A stretch of 64,000 nt of DNA, taken from assembly GCF_905147045.1 (NCBI RefSeq), contig NC_065914.1, positions 868,001 to 932,000 of the forward strand, given 5' to 3'. The position numbers and the translations under genes are program-made. Source of the DNA: Nymphalis io. Taxonomy: Eukaryota > Arthropoda > Insecta > Lepidoptera > Nymphalidae. Positions 40,701 through 51,121 of the stretch are shown here, piece by piece. The notes under the pieces were generated by a model, which saw nothing but the letters and a program-made list of their open reading frames with translations, was not told the origin of the DNA and searched no databases. Each line of letters opens with the position of its first letter. The stretch's first letter is position 1.

Positions 40701-43325
40701 CTGGAAATATTAAATATTTAGCTTTGATTCAATTGCTCAAGTTAATTGACAATTGATAAATTAGTTATATGGTTCTGTATAATATTACATAGAGGATAAA
40801 GAACTTGGAGTTAGTATTCTTTGATACAACGTAGGGTCCTAACCACTAGACGATCACGGCGGATACAAAAGTCGAGATGGCCCAGTGGTAAGAACGCGTG
40901 AATCTTAACCGATGATCGTGGGTTCAAACCCGGGCAAGCACCACTGAATTTTCATGTGCTTAATTTGTGATTATAATTCATCTCGTGCTTTACGGTGAAG
41001 GAAAACATCGTGAGGAAACCTGCATGTGTCTAATTTCACTGAAATTCTGCCACATGTGAATTCTACCAACCCGCATTGGAGCAGCGTGGTGGAATAAGCT
41101 CCAAACCTTCTCCTCAAAATGAGGAGAGGAGGCCTTTAGCCCAGCAGTGGGACATTCACAGGCTGTTTTGGTCGGGCTCGGATACTTATACTGTTTACGA
41201 TTATTACGTGTATGATAGAAGAAGAAAAAGAGATGACTGAGTTAACAATCTCTTCTTTCCGACAGACTAATTAAAATTGAAATGGTCAATTCAAAAGGTA
41301 GAACGAAAAAAAAATAGATTAAGAAAAGATTTTTTTTAACTGTGCGGTTTGTCCCTTTTTCTTTTCTAGTCGCAGGGTTAATGAGTACATATCGAATGTT
41401 TTGGCATCAAAATAAACTCGTAACACGACCAGTGATACAACAAGTTGAATTAACTATATAAAGCTGACATCAAACTATCTCAAACGGTAAATGACAGTCG
41501 CTATATTAGAAAACTCGTAGGTGCGCGCCAAGTTTATTCTATTTGCCAAATATATAATGATTATTGATTAAAAACTAAATTTCAATGTCAAATCCATATT
41601 GTAATTTAAAAGTATAAACCAAGGCGACCTCGGTTCTCGCTACTGATTCAAAACAAGCGAGACGAGAGCAACGAACGAACAATTATTTATTATTAACTAC
41701 CTCATAGGCTCATTGGTTAGCTTATAAGGAATATTCCCGAGGTCCTGGGTTCACGTTCCGCTCGAATCAATAAATAAAATAATGTTTTTTTTCGTCGAGA
41801 AATTCTCAGTAGCAGCCAAGCGGTCCACATGATGGTAAACGGTCACCACCGCCCATAGACAATCGCTTTGGTAACGAAGATATGCCCATATTGTGCCTGT
41901 AGTTGCTCACTCACCCATCAAAACTAAACACACCAGTACTATTGCTGTTTCGCGGTATCTGAGGACCTGCGCCCGTCTAGGTAGGTACTACACATATTAC
42001 AAAGCCCTACCACCAAGTAAGTATACATATAATATATACAATGGATATGTCTTAGTTTGTACTGACTCAACGTACTTCATAAGCGGAGCTTTGATAACGT
42101 ACACGTGATTATATCGCACGTATCAAAGGAATAACAAAATTTTATTGAAACTTAAAAACACAGTGCATTGACCTTGTACGTGCGAATATCCGACTCATAA
42201 ATCGGATCTCGAATCATATTCGACTAACTTACGACTAACTTTCGACCTTGTAGCTTACACCATCTACATTAAATTTTAATGATCTTGAATATATATTTAA
42301 TAAGTTATGTAAACACTTAAAGTCAAACGTTGTTTGTTCGTATATATATATATATATATATATATAAAGAGGTAGTTTGTGAGTTTGTAAATTCGATTGT
42401 AGGATGACGATGATATTTTACAAAGCAAAGATGGCCTAGTGGTTAGGACACGTGAATCTTAACCGATGATCGCGGTTTCAAACCCGGGCAAGCATAACTG
42501 AATTTTCATGAGCTTAATTTGTGTTAATAATTCATCTCGTGCTTGACGGTGAAGGAAAGTATGGTGAAGAAACCTACTTGTGTCTAATTCCACTGAAAAT
42601 TCTGTCACATGTGTATTCCACCAACCCGCATTTGATTTGGAGATTTTTGATTGGAGCTTATTCCACGCTGCTCCAATCAAAAATCTCCTCAAAAAGGGAG
42701 AGGAGGCCTTAGCTCAGCAGTGGGACATACACATGCTGTTACTTACTTTTCACTATAATTTTATTGTACACATATGGTTACGGATCGAGGTTTTCTTGTA
42801 TATTGTATTTTTATTCTGATGTTATTTTTCATATAAATTAAATCAGAATAAGGGTGTGTACACAATTCTCGAGTAGGCTAGACACCGTCTGAGTATTCCG
42901 TGAACATGAATGTACGAGTACCACCGAGAAGAAACTCAACACTTTGGCATCGACCATATACAATTGAATTTATATAAGCCTGTAAGAAAACCAACGAATA
43001 CTAACTCGCAGCTCTTCCGACAGTCACATTACATAATATATATTATATAATCGCTAATCTCTTGAGATTGGCCGCCGTGGCTGAAATCGGCCTGGAGGAC
43101 ATTATTACATATCAAATTAAATAAAAAACATACATGTAAATTGTCCTGCAGCTCCTTGCTCAGTTTTCTGACGTTCTCCAGCTCCTGTAGCTGCTTGTCC
43201 GAGGGCTTCCCGTACACATCCAAGTCTATATTTTCCCCTCTGCGCTGCCCTTCCACCCATTTGGAGATTTTGTCCCTGGTAAGGTCGGTGCGCGCCAGCG
43301 GCGACTCTTCTAAGGAAAAGTTCAT
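26584..43325 (-). CDS. FAR: Fatty acyl-CoA reductase, 14 coding exons, 625 aa
   Basis: NADPH-dependent reduction of fatty acyl-CoA to fatty alcohol, as in insect wax, hydrocarbon or pheromone synthesis. Exons (right to left): 43134-43325, 40439-40700, 31706-31821, 31211-31333, 30880-31064, 30538-30621, 30150-30259, 29986-30071, 29498-29613, 29089-29211, 28888-29007, 28031-28221, 27324-27390, 26584-26686. All phases join and total 1878 bp. The Rossmann motif TGGTGFLGK is at residues 143-151 and the catalytic YCLTK (YxxxK) at 330-334 in GKWPNTYCLTK. The C-terminal sterile-type domain includes FFLHYLPALLID and STQDWQFSDEGVQRMW. The last ~23 residues are a hydrophobic tail, probably a membrane anchor. 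About 140 residues precede the Rossmann fold, longer than most insect FARs. Length and layout recall Drosophila CG5065 from memory. A splice acceptor at 43330-43332 implies an upstream untranslated exon. All introns are GT-AG except one. Confidence 0.93.
26967..27145 (+). repeat. Family A SINE, 5'-truncated
   Basis: Lacks the tRNA head and starts at GAAGGAAAACATCGTGAGG. It ends GGCTGTTACGGATTACGGAT. Lies in the FAR intron between the last two coding exons. Confidence 0.85.
27687..27986 (+). repeat. Family A SINE in a FAR intron
   Basis: tRNA-like head GCCGAGATGGCGTAGTGGTT with B box GGTTCAAATCC, then body and 3' block. Inserted antisense to the gene. Confidence 0.85.
28480..28560 (+). repeat. 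Diverged family A fragment
   Basis: Contains GGAATAAGCTAAAACCTTCTC and GAGAAGGCCTCTACCC, the family A 3' region, directly before a family B copy. Confidence 0.5.
28566..28861 (-). repeat. Family B retroposon in a FAR intron
   Basis: Full-length copy. Reads T-run, ATAGAATAG ... CCCTACCACCAATAAAA on the plus strand, so the element is on the minus strand. It ends 26 bp before the exon at 28888. Confidence 0.85.
29008..29088 (-). other. 81-bp FAR intron with a GC-AG splice pair
   Basis: On the minus strand the donor reads CTG|GCAAGA and the acceptor TATATTTCAG|GTACTA. Using it joins KAV-W-YYGLNPTN in frame, matching the AVWYY pattern known from other FARs. No GT donor near it keeps the frame. 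Without splicing the frame stays open, so a 27-residue insertion is the alternative product. Confidence 0.75.
29777..29917 (+). repeat. Family A SINE fragment (head and part of body)
   Basis: tRNA-like head GTCGAGATGGCTCG and the GAGGAAACCTGCATG body, 3' half missing. FAR intron. Confidence 0.7.
31124..31180 (+). repeat. Family A SINE head fragment
   Basis: GGTCGAGATGGCCCAGTGG followed by a partial B box. Only the tRNA-like part remains, within a 146-bp FAR intron. Confidence 0.7.
32911..32983 (+). tRNA. tRNA-Val-TAC: tRNA-Val (anticodon UAC)
   Basis: 73 bases that fold as a complete cloverleaf: acceptor GGTTCCG pairs with CGGAATC, the anticodon stem is TCTGC/GCAGA with loop TTTACAC (anticodon TAC at 32944-32946), and the T arm is GCCAG-TTCGATC-CTGGC. 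A box (TGTAGTGGTTA) and B box (GTTCGATCC) are intact, and TTTT follows soon after (32990), a Pol III stop. No intron. It lies antisense inside the large FAR intron and has no SINE body, so it is a genuine tRNA gene. Confidence 0.95.
33299..33571 (-). repeat. Family B retroposon
   Basis: Full-length minus-strand copy, from the T run (plus view) to CCCTACCACCAGTAA. Confidence 0.85.
34674..34710. repeat. (CT)n microsatellite
   Basis: Imperfect CT repeat of about 37 bp in the large FAR intron. Confidence 0.9.
35438..35504. repeat. Short inverted repeat (hairpin)
   Basis: GCAAAATTAACCAGCCC (35438-35454) and GGGCTAGTTAATTTTGC (35488-35504) pair with one mismatch around a 33-nt loop. A related single arm appears near 63667-63700. 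Confidence 0.6.
36929..37000 (+). repeat. tRNA-like SINE head fragment
   Basis: CCCGTTGGTTTAGTGGGTAA followed by GGGATCGAATC, a degraded A box and B box with no complete cloverleaf. Confidence 0.5.
37862..38071 (-). repeat. Family A SINE, 5'-truncated
   Basis: Minus-strand copy from the 3' block (GTCCCACTGCTGGGC in plus view) to the middle of the body. The tRNA head is missing. Confidence 0.85.
39071..39379 (-). repeat. Family A SINE, full length
   Basis: Minus-strand copy from the (CTGTTA)n-type tail (CAGTAACAGTAACAG in plus view) to the tRNA-like head (ACTAGGCCATCTCGGC). Good reference copy for the family. Confidence 0.9.
39570..39730 (-). repeat. Diverged family A SINE
   Basis: Scattered body motifs (GAGCACGAGATTCATA, ATAAGCACATGAA) in the right order on the minus strand. 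Confidence 0.5.
40871..41168 (+). repeat. Family A SINE, full length, in FAR intron 1
   Basis: Head GTCGAGATGGCCCAGTGGTA, B box GGTTCAAACCC, 3' block CAGCAGTGGGACATTCACAG. Confidence 0.9.
41700..41775 (+). repeat. tRNA-like SINE head fragment
   Basis: CTCATTGGTTAGCTTATAAG and GGTCCTGGGTTCACGTTCC resemble A and B boxes. No intact acceptor stem. Confidence 0.5.
41812..42019 (-). repeat. Family B retroposon, diverged
   Basis: Minus-strand copy with small deletions, ending CCCTACCACCAAGTAAG in plus view. Confidence 0.75.
42341..42366. repeat. (TA)n microsatellite
   Basis: About 26 bp of TA repeat in FAR intron 1. Confidence 0.9.
42428..42743 (+). repeat. Family A SINE carrying a micro-inversion
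   Basis: Otherwise normal copy, but 42639-42688 forms a 19-bp perfect inverted repeat around 12 bp. The central piece reads in reverse complement relative to the family. Confidence 0.8.
43051..43107 (+). repeat. Family C SINE, 3' fragment
   Basis: CTAATCTCTTGAGATTGGCC ... GGCCTGGAGGACATTATTA, the tail end of family C, just inside intron 1 next to the first coding exon of FAR. Confidence 0.7.
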
Positions 43326-43980
43326 CTTTCTGTAACAAAGAATTATGTTTGTTTAATAGAGCGATTTCGTAAAATAAAAAACCTACATCTAAATTTCAAA
43401 GAAAAACTAAGTTTAAATTAAAAAAAAGTGATTCATGATTCATTGAGGCGGATATTAGCATTCCGAACTGGCGGTAGGTATACTTTTTATTTTTATTTAA
43501 TCTTGTTAAATGACGATCCTAAAGAAACCTAATTAAATTGAGTTCATATATTTTTCGAACTCATTTAAACTGATGATTGACGCGCCAGTAATGAATCGTT
43601 ACGGTAATATAATTCATTCAACGGAAATTAATTTTAATTTAAATTTAAATTAAACCCTACAGATATAATCCACACCAGCCATATTAAATTAAAATAAAAT
43701 ATACAGTATTTTTTTCCACGAATAACATATAATGAAATTGATAAAATGATAAAAGTATATAAAGGTATAATATAATGAACATATTCTTTATTTATTAAAC
43801 TAAAGTTCCTAGGACTCATAATAGTACTTTAAGTACATTTTACAACAAACATATTCTATTTCACCGTTAGGGACACGTAGTTTTTTTTTTTTAAATAATA
43901 TACTGGGACAATATTCACACACGGTCATTAGATCCCAAATTAAGCAGAGCTCGTACTATGGAAACTAGACAACTGATATA

Positions 43981-44789
43981 TTAGGTCCTTACATATGATA
44001 TTAGCGTTTTGTCGTACTGACCACTTTGATCTGAAATATCTACTCTTTGGTTAAAAATTCCAAATTCAAATTTATAAATTCATTTAGTTGGTACATTTGA
44101 GTTTTCAAAACAGTCATTCATTTGTTTATTCCTCATTATTTTTTTCTTTGGCGTCGCTTATTACCGCACAATGGAAAACATGAAATATCGGTATATCGGC
44201 ACCAGAAAAATAGCTCGAAGGATTAATGATGTGTACGGCGCTGGTGTCGCAAAAGAAAGCACGGTACGTTTTTGGTTTCAACGTTTTCGTTCTGAAAATT
44301 TCGATCTTCCCCAAACCAACCAACCAAGTGGACGGCCGGAGACCAAAGTGGAAAATGAAGAATTAAAGGCTATTGTGGAAGCGGATCCATCACAAAGCAC
44401 TTCAGAGATAGCTGCAGGCTTTGGGGTAAGTGATAAAACTATATTAATCCACTTGAAGCAAATCGGGAAAGTAAAAACTTGAACGATGATGATTAACTCA
44501 TGAATTGAGTGAATCGAACTTGCAAAAACGCGTCGACTGCTGTGTTACTTTGCTCAACCGACACAATAATGAAGGGATTTTAAATCGAATCGGCAGTCCA
44601 AACCGCCTTCAAAGAGTTTATTGATTCTCGCCCCCATGGTTTTTTTAGTAAAGGTATCAATGAACTACCTATGAGATGGCAAAAGTGCATAGATAACAAC
44701 ATAAAATAATATAACATATTATACAAAAAAAAAAAATTGACTTTATATTCCTCCCGTACAAAACGCCAATTTCATATGTAACGACCTAA
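43981..44789 (+). mobile_element. Mariner-like DNA transposon, internally deleted (809 bp)
   Basis: Terminal inverted repeats of 32 bp (43981-44012 and 44758-44789) with three mismatches, both beginning TTAGGTC, flanked by TA dinucleotides (43979-43980, 44790-44791), which is the mariner/Tc1 target. Contains the start and end of a transposase gene but lacks the catalytic middle. Sits in a family D SINE. Confidence 0.92.
44171..44680 (+). pseudogene. Mariner transposase remnant
   Basis: The first frame (44171-44482) encodes 103 residues of the DNA-binding part with two helix-turn-helix-like stretches: STVRFWFQRFRSENF, the GRP linker (SGRPETK), and EADPSQSTSEIAAGFGVSDK. It ends HLKQIGKVKT. A base loss in an A run at about 44473 then shifts the frame, and the next codons match the expected ERW...HELSESNLQKR region. 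A large deletion removes the DD34D catalytic core. A C-terminal scrap (FSKGINELPMRWQKCID) remains near 44638-44690. Not functional, though the ends could still be mobilised by an active relative. Confidence 0.88.
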
Positions 44790-45043
44790 TAATACATATA
44801 CTACTTTTCTTTTGTAAATACATACTTATATAAAAATTACACCCAGACTCAGGACAAACAGACATGTTCATGCACACAAATGTCTGTCCTGGGTGGGAAT
44901 TGAACCAACAACCTTCGGTGAGAAAGGCAAGTATCTACCAACTACGCCAACCGGCTCGTCATAGTTCCTTACAGTGCATGCATGAGTGACGCCATTAGAG
45001 ACGGTCAATATTATTATTTATTTGTTCTTCCAGACCGTTTGGT

Positions 45044-45376
45044 CTTCCAGACCGTTTTAAGCCACAACGGCCAATCTCAAGAAAGGTTAGCCAACTGCGC
45101 AGGACCTATTATAGTGCACAAGTGTGTGCGCAAACACAGGTGCACTCTCTATTCCCCTAGCTCTCATAACTCGATAGGACGGCAATTTGACACGACCAAC
45201 GGCTTTACGTACTTTCCGAAGCACGGGAGTGTACATACTTCCAACTTCCAGACTCCCGGCTGCTTCTGAGAATTTTCGACAAAAAAACCTATAACTTTTA
45301 CTAGCCCGACGTGGGATTTGAACCCAGGATCTCGGAGGCTGTGGCCTTATATCTAGCCACTAGACCAACGAGGCAT
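45044..45376 (-). repeat. Family C tRNA-headed SINE
   Basis: Minus-strand copy. The right end holds the tRNA-like head (ACTAGACCAACGAGGCA in plus view, with B-box complement TTTGAACCCAGGATC). Confidence 0.8.
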
Positions 45377-45849
45377 TCAGCGTGTTATAGTACCCGTGTA
45401 GGACACCTACGGAGTTGCAAACGTTTTATTTTTTGCGTTTGCGTTTTTCGCCTTCCTGGATCTATCGCCTCCTTTCACTGAGGAGGAGCATTACATCACC
45501 TTTTACATATTTACATTGACTAGTCTGCAAAATATTAAAACCTTTTCTTAGAATGAGATTATTTGTACTCATCATCAGATGAGTTGAGTCTAACTGACAT
45601 GCCGGCGGATAGAGCACGTGGACATCAGCCAAGGAGTGTAAAATAAAATTTGAATAGTCTGTAACCCGTTGGACCGGTCCGGTCAGGTCCGGTTTATTTT
45701 GTGAGGTCAGTGTTGCTGGCATTAGAAGATGAAGGTTACGACCTTTTATTGCTATTTCCAAAATACATAATGATTTCCTTACGGAGCACTATTTATTACA
45801 TATTATGAATTGTAACTTTCCCCGTTAAAAAACGAACATAACAAGCTTC

Positions 45850-46140
45850 TTTTTTTATATTATAGGTAGGCGGACGAGCAAATGGGCCACCTGATGGTAA
45901 GTAATCACCAACGCCCATAGACAAAGTAAGAAATGTTTACCATTGCTTACATCGCCAATGCGCCACCGACCTTGGGAACTAAGATATTATGTACCTTGTG
46001 TCTGTACTTACACTGGCTCACTCACCCTTCAAACCGGAACACAACAATTATACCAAATACTCCTGTTGTGCGGTAGAATATCTGATAAGTGGGTGGTACC
46101 TACCCAGACGAGCATACTCAAAGCCTTACCACCAGAGAAA
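45850..46140 (-). repeat. Family B retroposon
   Basis: Full-length minus-strand copy. Confidence 0.85.
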
Positions 46141-47460
46141 AATGCTTCTATAGCAAAAAAAAACAATATATATATATATATATGAAAGTGCACAGTCCGT
46201 ATTCATTGATTTTCATAAAGTACTATGAATTACATTTGAGAAAATGATTCCACGTTTCATGTTGTAACGTGCTTTACGATTGCATCCTTTAACACGGTTT
46301 AACAGTACAAGAGAACTTAAATAAAGAAAAATATTTTGATTCAGTGCATTTATTATTTATACATATATGTAATAGATTAGTCATGCAGCCTGCCACTTTA
46401 TTTGTACATTGCTTTTTGCTTTTTTAGCAATAACGCGGCGTAGGTACTCGTATTTGTTCAGCTCTTTAAAGATTGCTAACTCTGCGTATTATTATTCCGC
46501 TATTGTGTGCAATGAAGTATTTTATTAATAATATTTATTAAATGTTAATCTTTACCAGTAATAAAAAAAGACGTGTGTGTGTATGAAACGATCTTTGCTG
46601 TGCCACGCGTGTATTGACTTAAAGGCCAAAAATATTTGCTGTTATAAGTCTGCTTTATATTACCGAATCTTAATTATTTCTCGAAACATCAACATATTAT
46701 CATCAGAGGTTGTAGTCAACAATCTTAATAAACAAAGACACAGTGATCGTGTAACGTTTGAACTACGAGTTTTATTACGTATTATATTTTGTTTATTACG
46801 TGTTTTTTCAATATATATAATCATGGGAACTATTTATTTTCCTAAAAAAAAAACAATATTACGATGTAGTATTTTGGAGTGATATCGGAATGGCGGAAAC
46901 CGGTTAAATTAATATTTTAAATCACCGCCAATAGTTTAGGACGCCATTTCGAAATATACAGCGTTTTCTATTACAATGACAAAGCAAGATGAATTATTTA
47001 TTTATTTATATTTAATTGTAATCAACATTGTTACAGAAATGGTTGTACAGTTATCACTCACTACTACAGTAAGGCCACATAGGATTACAATTTTATAATA
47101 CGAAGCTTGAGAAAAAAATAACATTACATAGTATAAGTATTGATATTTACAGTAAAAAAACATTCTTGCTTAATATTATATAATTATTGATTAACTCTAG
47201 TAGTTACGTTGAATGAATTAACAGAGCCTTCCGTTTAAGTTTATCTCGGAAACGATACGAATCCACTGCCTATAACATTTTATTTCACGGTATTCATAAT
47301 TTTCATACGTGTTGTTTATTGTAAAGTTAAAACGTGCCTGTTTCAGTTATTTCATGTTATTTCATTAATGTTTTTTGTTAAATACAATATCTATCTATCA
47401 AAAGGTACAATTAAAAATATCTGCTAATCTTATTATAGACACGAATATCTACAGGAATAA

Positions 47461-47490
47461 TGATAATATATAATATATATATATATGATA

Positions 47491-47568
<78 letters not shown>

Positions 47569-47570
47569 CG
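47461..47570. repeat. Long (TA)n microsatellite
   Basis: Two TGATAATATATAATATATA units followed by about 80 bp of almost pure TA. Confidence 0.95.
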
Positions 47571-47696
47571 CCGATAACTTAATGATTTATTAACGATACC
47601 TTTCAACTTAGTTCGGTTTCAACGTTATACTAAAAACAAGACCTAAAGTCATTAAACTGAACATAAATTGTAATGACTTACAGGTAATTTACAGAA

Positions 47697-48005
47697 GCCG
47701 AGATGGCCTAGTGGTAAGAACGCGTGAATCTTAACCGATGATCGTGGGTTCAAACCCGGGCAAGCACCACTGAACTTTCATGTGCTTAATTTGTGTTTAT
47801 AATTCATCTCGTGCTTAACGGTGAAGGAAAACATCGTGAGGAAACCTGCATGTGTCTAATTTCATTGAAATTCTGCCACATGTGTATTCTACCAACCCGC
47901 ATTGGAGCAGCGTGGTGGAATAAGCTCCAAACCTTCTCCTCAAAAGGGAGTGGAGGCGTTAGCCCAGCAGTGGGACATTAACAGGCTGTTACTGTTACTG
48001 TTACA
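47697..48005 (+). repeat. Family A SINE, full length
   Basis: Head GCCGAGATGGCCTAGTGGTA, B box GGTTCAAACCC, tail GGCTGTTACTGTTACTGTTA. Cleanest copy in the window. Confidence 0.92.
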
Positions 48006-48316
48006 GGTAACATTATTCTAGTTTAAATTTTTAATACGTCTTGTTTTTATTATTATTATTAATACTTCATAAGAAAACCTTAATTATTATGTTATTTTTT
48101 AATTCTATTCTTATCATAATTTTCGAGCGGTCAACTAATGAATTTGTTTCATTTAATTTCATTTCTAACATCAACAAATATTTAAAAGACTTTAAGGTAA
48201 CAAATCGTCGGGTCTCACACTCGGGCAACTTTTAAAACAACATTTATATCTTATCGTGTAATAGTTTTTAAACTATACAAAATAATTATAAAACATATTC
48301 CACAAAGTTATACAAC

Positions 48317-48615
48317 TTTTTTTTTATATATAGAATAGGAAGGTGGACGAGCATATGGGCCACCTGATGGTAAGTGGTCACCAAACGCCCTTAGACATTG
48401 GCATTGTAAGAAATGTCAACCATCGCTTATAGCCAATGCGCCACCAACCTTGGGAACTAAGATTTTATGTCCCTTGTGCCTGTAATTACACTGGCTCACT
48501 CACCCTTCAAACTGGAACACAACAATATCAAGTATTGCTGTTTTGCGGTAGAATATCTGATGAGTGGGTGGTACCTACCCAGACGGGCTTGCACAAAGCC
48601 CTACCACCAGTAAAA
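48317..48615 (-). repeat. Family B retroposon
   Basis: Full-length minus-strand copy ending CCCTACCACCAGTAAAA in plus view. Confidence 0.88.
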
Positions 48616-48881
48616 CTTCTGCTGTGCTTAGTCTATAGACGACTAGCGACCCGACCCGACTTCACACGGCTAAAATTAAGGTTAATCGTGTTTTACTCCA
48701 ATTATTTATTTTTAATAATATCCACAGCGACAAATACGTGAGTACCATTATACACGTGACAGAAATGACACGTCTTAACATGAATGAATAATAATATAAT
48801 TTATAAGAAATGTTCTCCGTCGTTTAACATGCAAATATCAACTAATAATTTCATCAAATAATTTACAAAAAGATCACAAAA

Positions 48882-49114
48882 ATCCCATTGTTGGTCTGAA
48901 GCCTCCTCTCCTCTTGAGAAGAAAATTTAGTGCTCAATCCAAGCTGTTGCAATGGGTTATTGGATATACATGAAGCAGAATGAAACGCTCAGTTCTCCTC
49001 TCGATGTTTCTCTGCACCGCTGACCTCAAGATGAATCATAACCATTCGAGTTTGAACCTGCAGTATTCGGTTAAGATCCACATGTTCTAACTACTGGGCC
49101 ATCTCTGCTATTCG
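48882..49114 (-). repeat. Family A SINE, diverged
   Basis: Minus-strand copy with the head complement GGGCCATCTCTGC at its right end. Confidence 0.7.
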
Positions 49115-49320
49115 GCACTATTGCCCATAAAATATAATAATGGTCAAATATAATAACTGTGCGCGTCATAAAAGTCAATCGCCACCTTACATTTTTTATG
49201 TTCTTGCTACAAATCAGAATTGTAAACACGCGTTCAGTAGAACTGTTCTGTAAAGAACAAACTCTTACTTAACGCAGAGCACGGAGCACCTGAAATGTCA
49301 GAAAGAGATATGCGACGTTG
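49115..49320. repeat. Unclassified repeat, inverted relative to 62510-62712
   Basis: Shares GCCCATAAAATATAATAATGG, TCATAAAAGTCAATCG and GTAAAGAACAA in order with the reverse complement of 62510-62712, each next to a family A head. Confidence 0.65.
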
Positions 49321-49624
49321 TTTATAATAATTATAACATTTCAAGAATACACGCAACAAAACAGCGTGTTACTATAAATCGGTTTTCAACAATTGACAAG
49401 TGAGATTCGAGGTGAGTTCTTACAGAGTGGCACAGCTGACTATACAAATTAAATCATACACATAAATCGTGTGTTCCTGCAGCATCGTTAACACTGATTT
49501 TATTATCTGACATTGACATAGATTGTCCGCATTGTCGGGTCGGAATTATTATCCTTATAATTCCAAGTATAAAGCACTAGAAACTGGCTTCGACTGCGCA
49601 CAAGGATTCTTAAAGTATGTTTGA

Positions 49625-49960
49625 GGATACGGTTTGAAACTTATTCCACCAAGCTGCTCCTTTTTTATGTGGTGTAAACGAGCAGGAGGCTCATCTGATG
49701 GAAAGTGACCACTACTGCTCATGGACATCTGCAACACCTGAGGGATTTCAGGTGCGTTTCAGGCGTTTAAGAACTGAGTACGCTCTTTTCTTGAAGTTTT
49801 CTCATGCTGATCCAACAGAGTGGTTGTACGAGGCCGGTAATCGCGCAATACAATCCAACGCGTCTTGGCTTTTTGCATTTAAAGCAATCGTATTGCGTCA
49901 CTGCCGAGCACATGAAAACTCAGTACTAGCCCGGGTTCGAACCACTGGCCATCTCGGCAT
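49625..49960 (-). repeat. Family A SINE split by a family E insertion
   Basis: Body part (TTATTCCACCAAGCTGCTCC) at 49625-49660, head part (GAGCACATGAAAACTCAG ... GGCCATCTCGGC) at about 49905-49960. Confidence 0.6.
49661..49805 (-). repeat. Family E repeat
   Basis: T run, then GAGCAGGAGGCTCATCTGATGG and GTACGCTCTTTTCTTGAAG, motifs of a widespread lepidopteran repeat as I recall it. Its right end is unclear. Confidence 0.6.
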
Positions 49961-50254
49961 ATGTTATATCTCTACAATATTGAAATATTATTATCACAAA
50001 TCGTATTTGATTTTGTCTTTGGTCAATCCACCGCAAGCTCGACTGTTGCGTATCTAACTTGTTATTCAACAAAGTTTGTAATTAAATAATAAACGTTGAA
50101 TAATGTTCAAGCTAATTGTCTTCATCTCAATTAAATATAGTTACAATGTTTATGTAAATATACACAGCATGGATATTTAAAGAATATTGCAATCGAACCG
50201 GTTTTTATTTATATCAAATATAAATCGCTCCAGTTAAAGTACATCCGCTAAGAG

Positions 50255-50405
50255 AATGCGTTCTCGGCGGTTGAGAAAAACGTCGAGGAAACCTGCATGT
50301 GTCGGGTGGAAATGTGTCACGTGTGTATTGCAGCATTGGTGAAATAACTCCAACACTTATCTTTAAGACGAGGGGCACCCTTTGCCTCTTATTTTACCAC
50401 TAAGC
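50255..50405 (+). repeat. Diverged family A fragment
   Basis: GTCGAGGAAACCTGCATGTG and later AATAACTCCAACACTTATC match the family A body. Confidence 0.5.
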
Positions 50406-50412
50406 CCGTCTT

Positions 50413-50900
50413 TTGTACAATATACTTATATTTTGTGTTCTTCAATATTTAAAAAAGCTCGATGATAATAGTAATGTCTACCAACCTAAGAAAGTGCAGG
50501 AAATTACGTCTTTTCTCACGTTTATATATATATATAACATAAACACAATACATACATATAAAAGTTGCTATATGCATTGGAGACTATTATATGTTTTAAA
50601 TGTCATAACAATACGCTGTGCTTATTGTTCTGACAGCGATAACTATAATCACGGCCGCCATTATTCCGACTGCGGACCACACATACTTGTTCATACAAAA
50701 CGAATGTTATTAAAACTTTAACACTAGTAAGATGCTAGTAAGTACATAACGCGCCATTTTATATACGAATTTTCCGTACTCTAATGGTAATTCGCTATTA
50801 ATCTTTACTCGATAAAATGTATAATGTTTTTAAATGTCTTAGTTATAAATTGCGTGCAATATAATACGTGTCACGTTCACTTAGCTTAGTGTTTATAGCG
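50413..50900. other. No feature seen
   Basis: AT-rich. An open frame of about 100 codons is present but has no recognisable content. Confidence 0.4.
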
Positions 50901-51121
50901 TTGGTACCACCTACTCATCATATATTCTACCGCAATACTGTTGTGATCCGGTTTAAAGAATGATTGAGCCAGTGTAACTAAATGCACAAGGAACCATCTC
51001 AGTTCCCAAGGTTGGTACCGCATTAGCGATGTTATTGATAATATTTCTTACCACGTCGAAATCTCCGGGCGGTGGTGACCATTTACGATTAGGTGGCCTA
51101 TATGCCAGTCTTCCTATTTAA
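50901..51121 (+). repeat. Family B retroposon, diverged
   Basis: TTGGTACCACCTACTCATC to CAGTCTTCCTATTTA, plus strand. Confidence 0.7.

Larger units (their letters stand above)
43893..44957 (-). repeat. Family D tRNA-headed SINE split by a mariner
   Basis: The 3' part of the SINE (plus view, ACTGGGACAATATTCACACA ... AACTGATA) is at 43893-43980 and the body plus tRNA-like head (TACCAACTACGCCAACCGG) at 44790-44957. Removing 43981-44791 restores the order seen in the uninterrupted copy at 61065-61314. Confidence 0.85.

Noticed and set aside
45462..45761. 99-codon minus-strand frame
   Set aside because: No recognisable domain and no splice context. Lies next to a family C SINE.
47461..47570. CRISPR-like regular repeat
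   Set aside because: Plain TA microsatellite with no spacers. There are no cas-like genes and the genome is eukaryotic.
39094..47981. Recurring frame MFIIHLVLNGEGKHREETCM in several places
   Set aside because: Translation of the family A SINE body, not a gene.
28681..48741. A recurring 60-80 residue frame beginning MRHQPWELR, seen at 28681, 45943, 48436 and reversed at 18037 and 57007
   Set aside because: It is conserved only because it lies inside family B copies. The frame varies, breaks easily and has no consistent start or stop.
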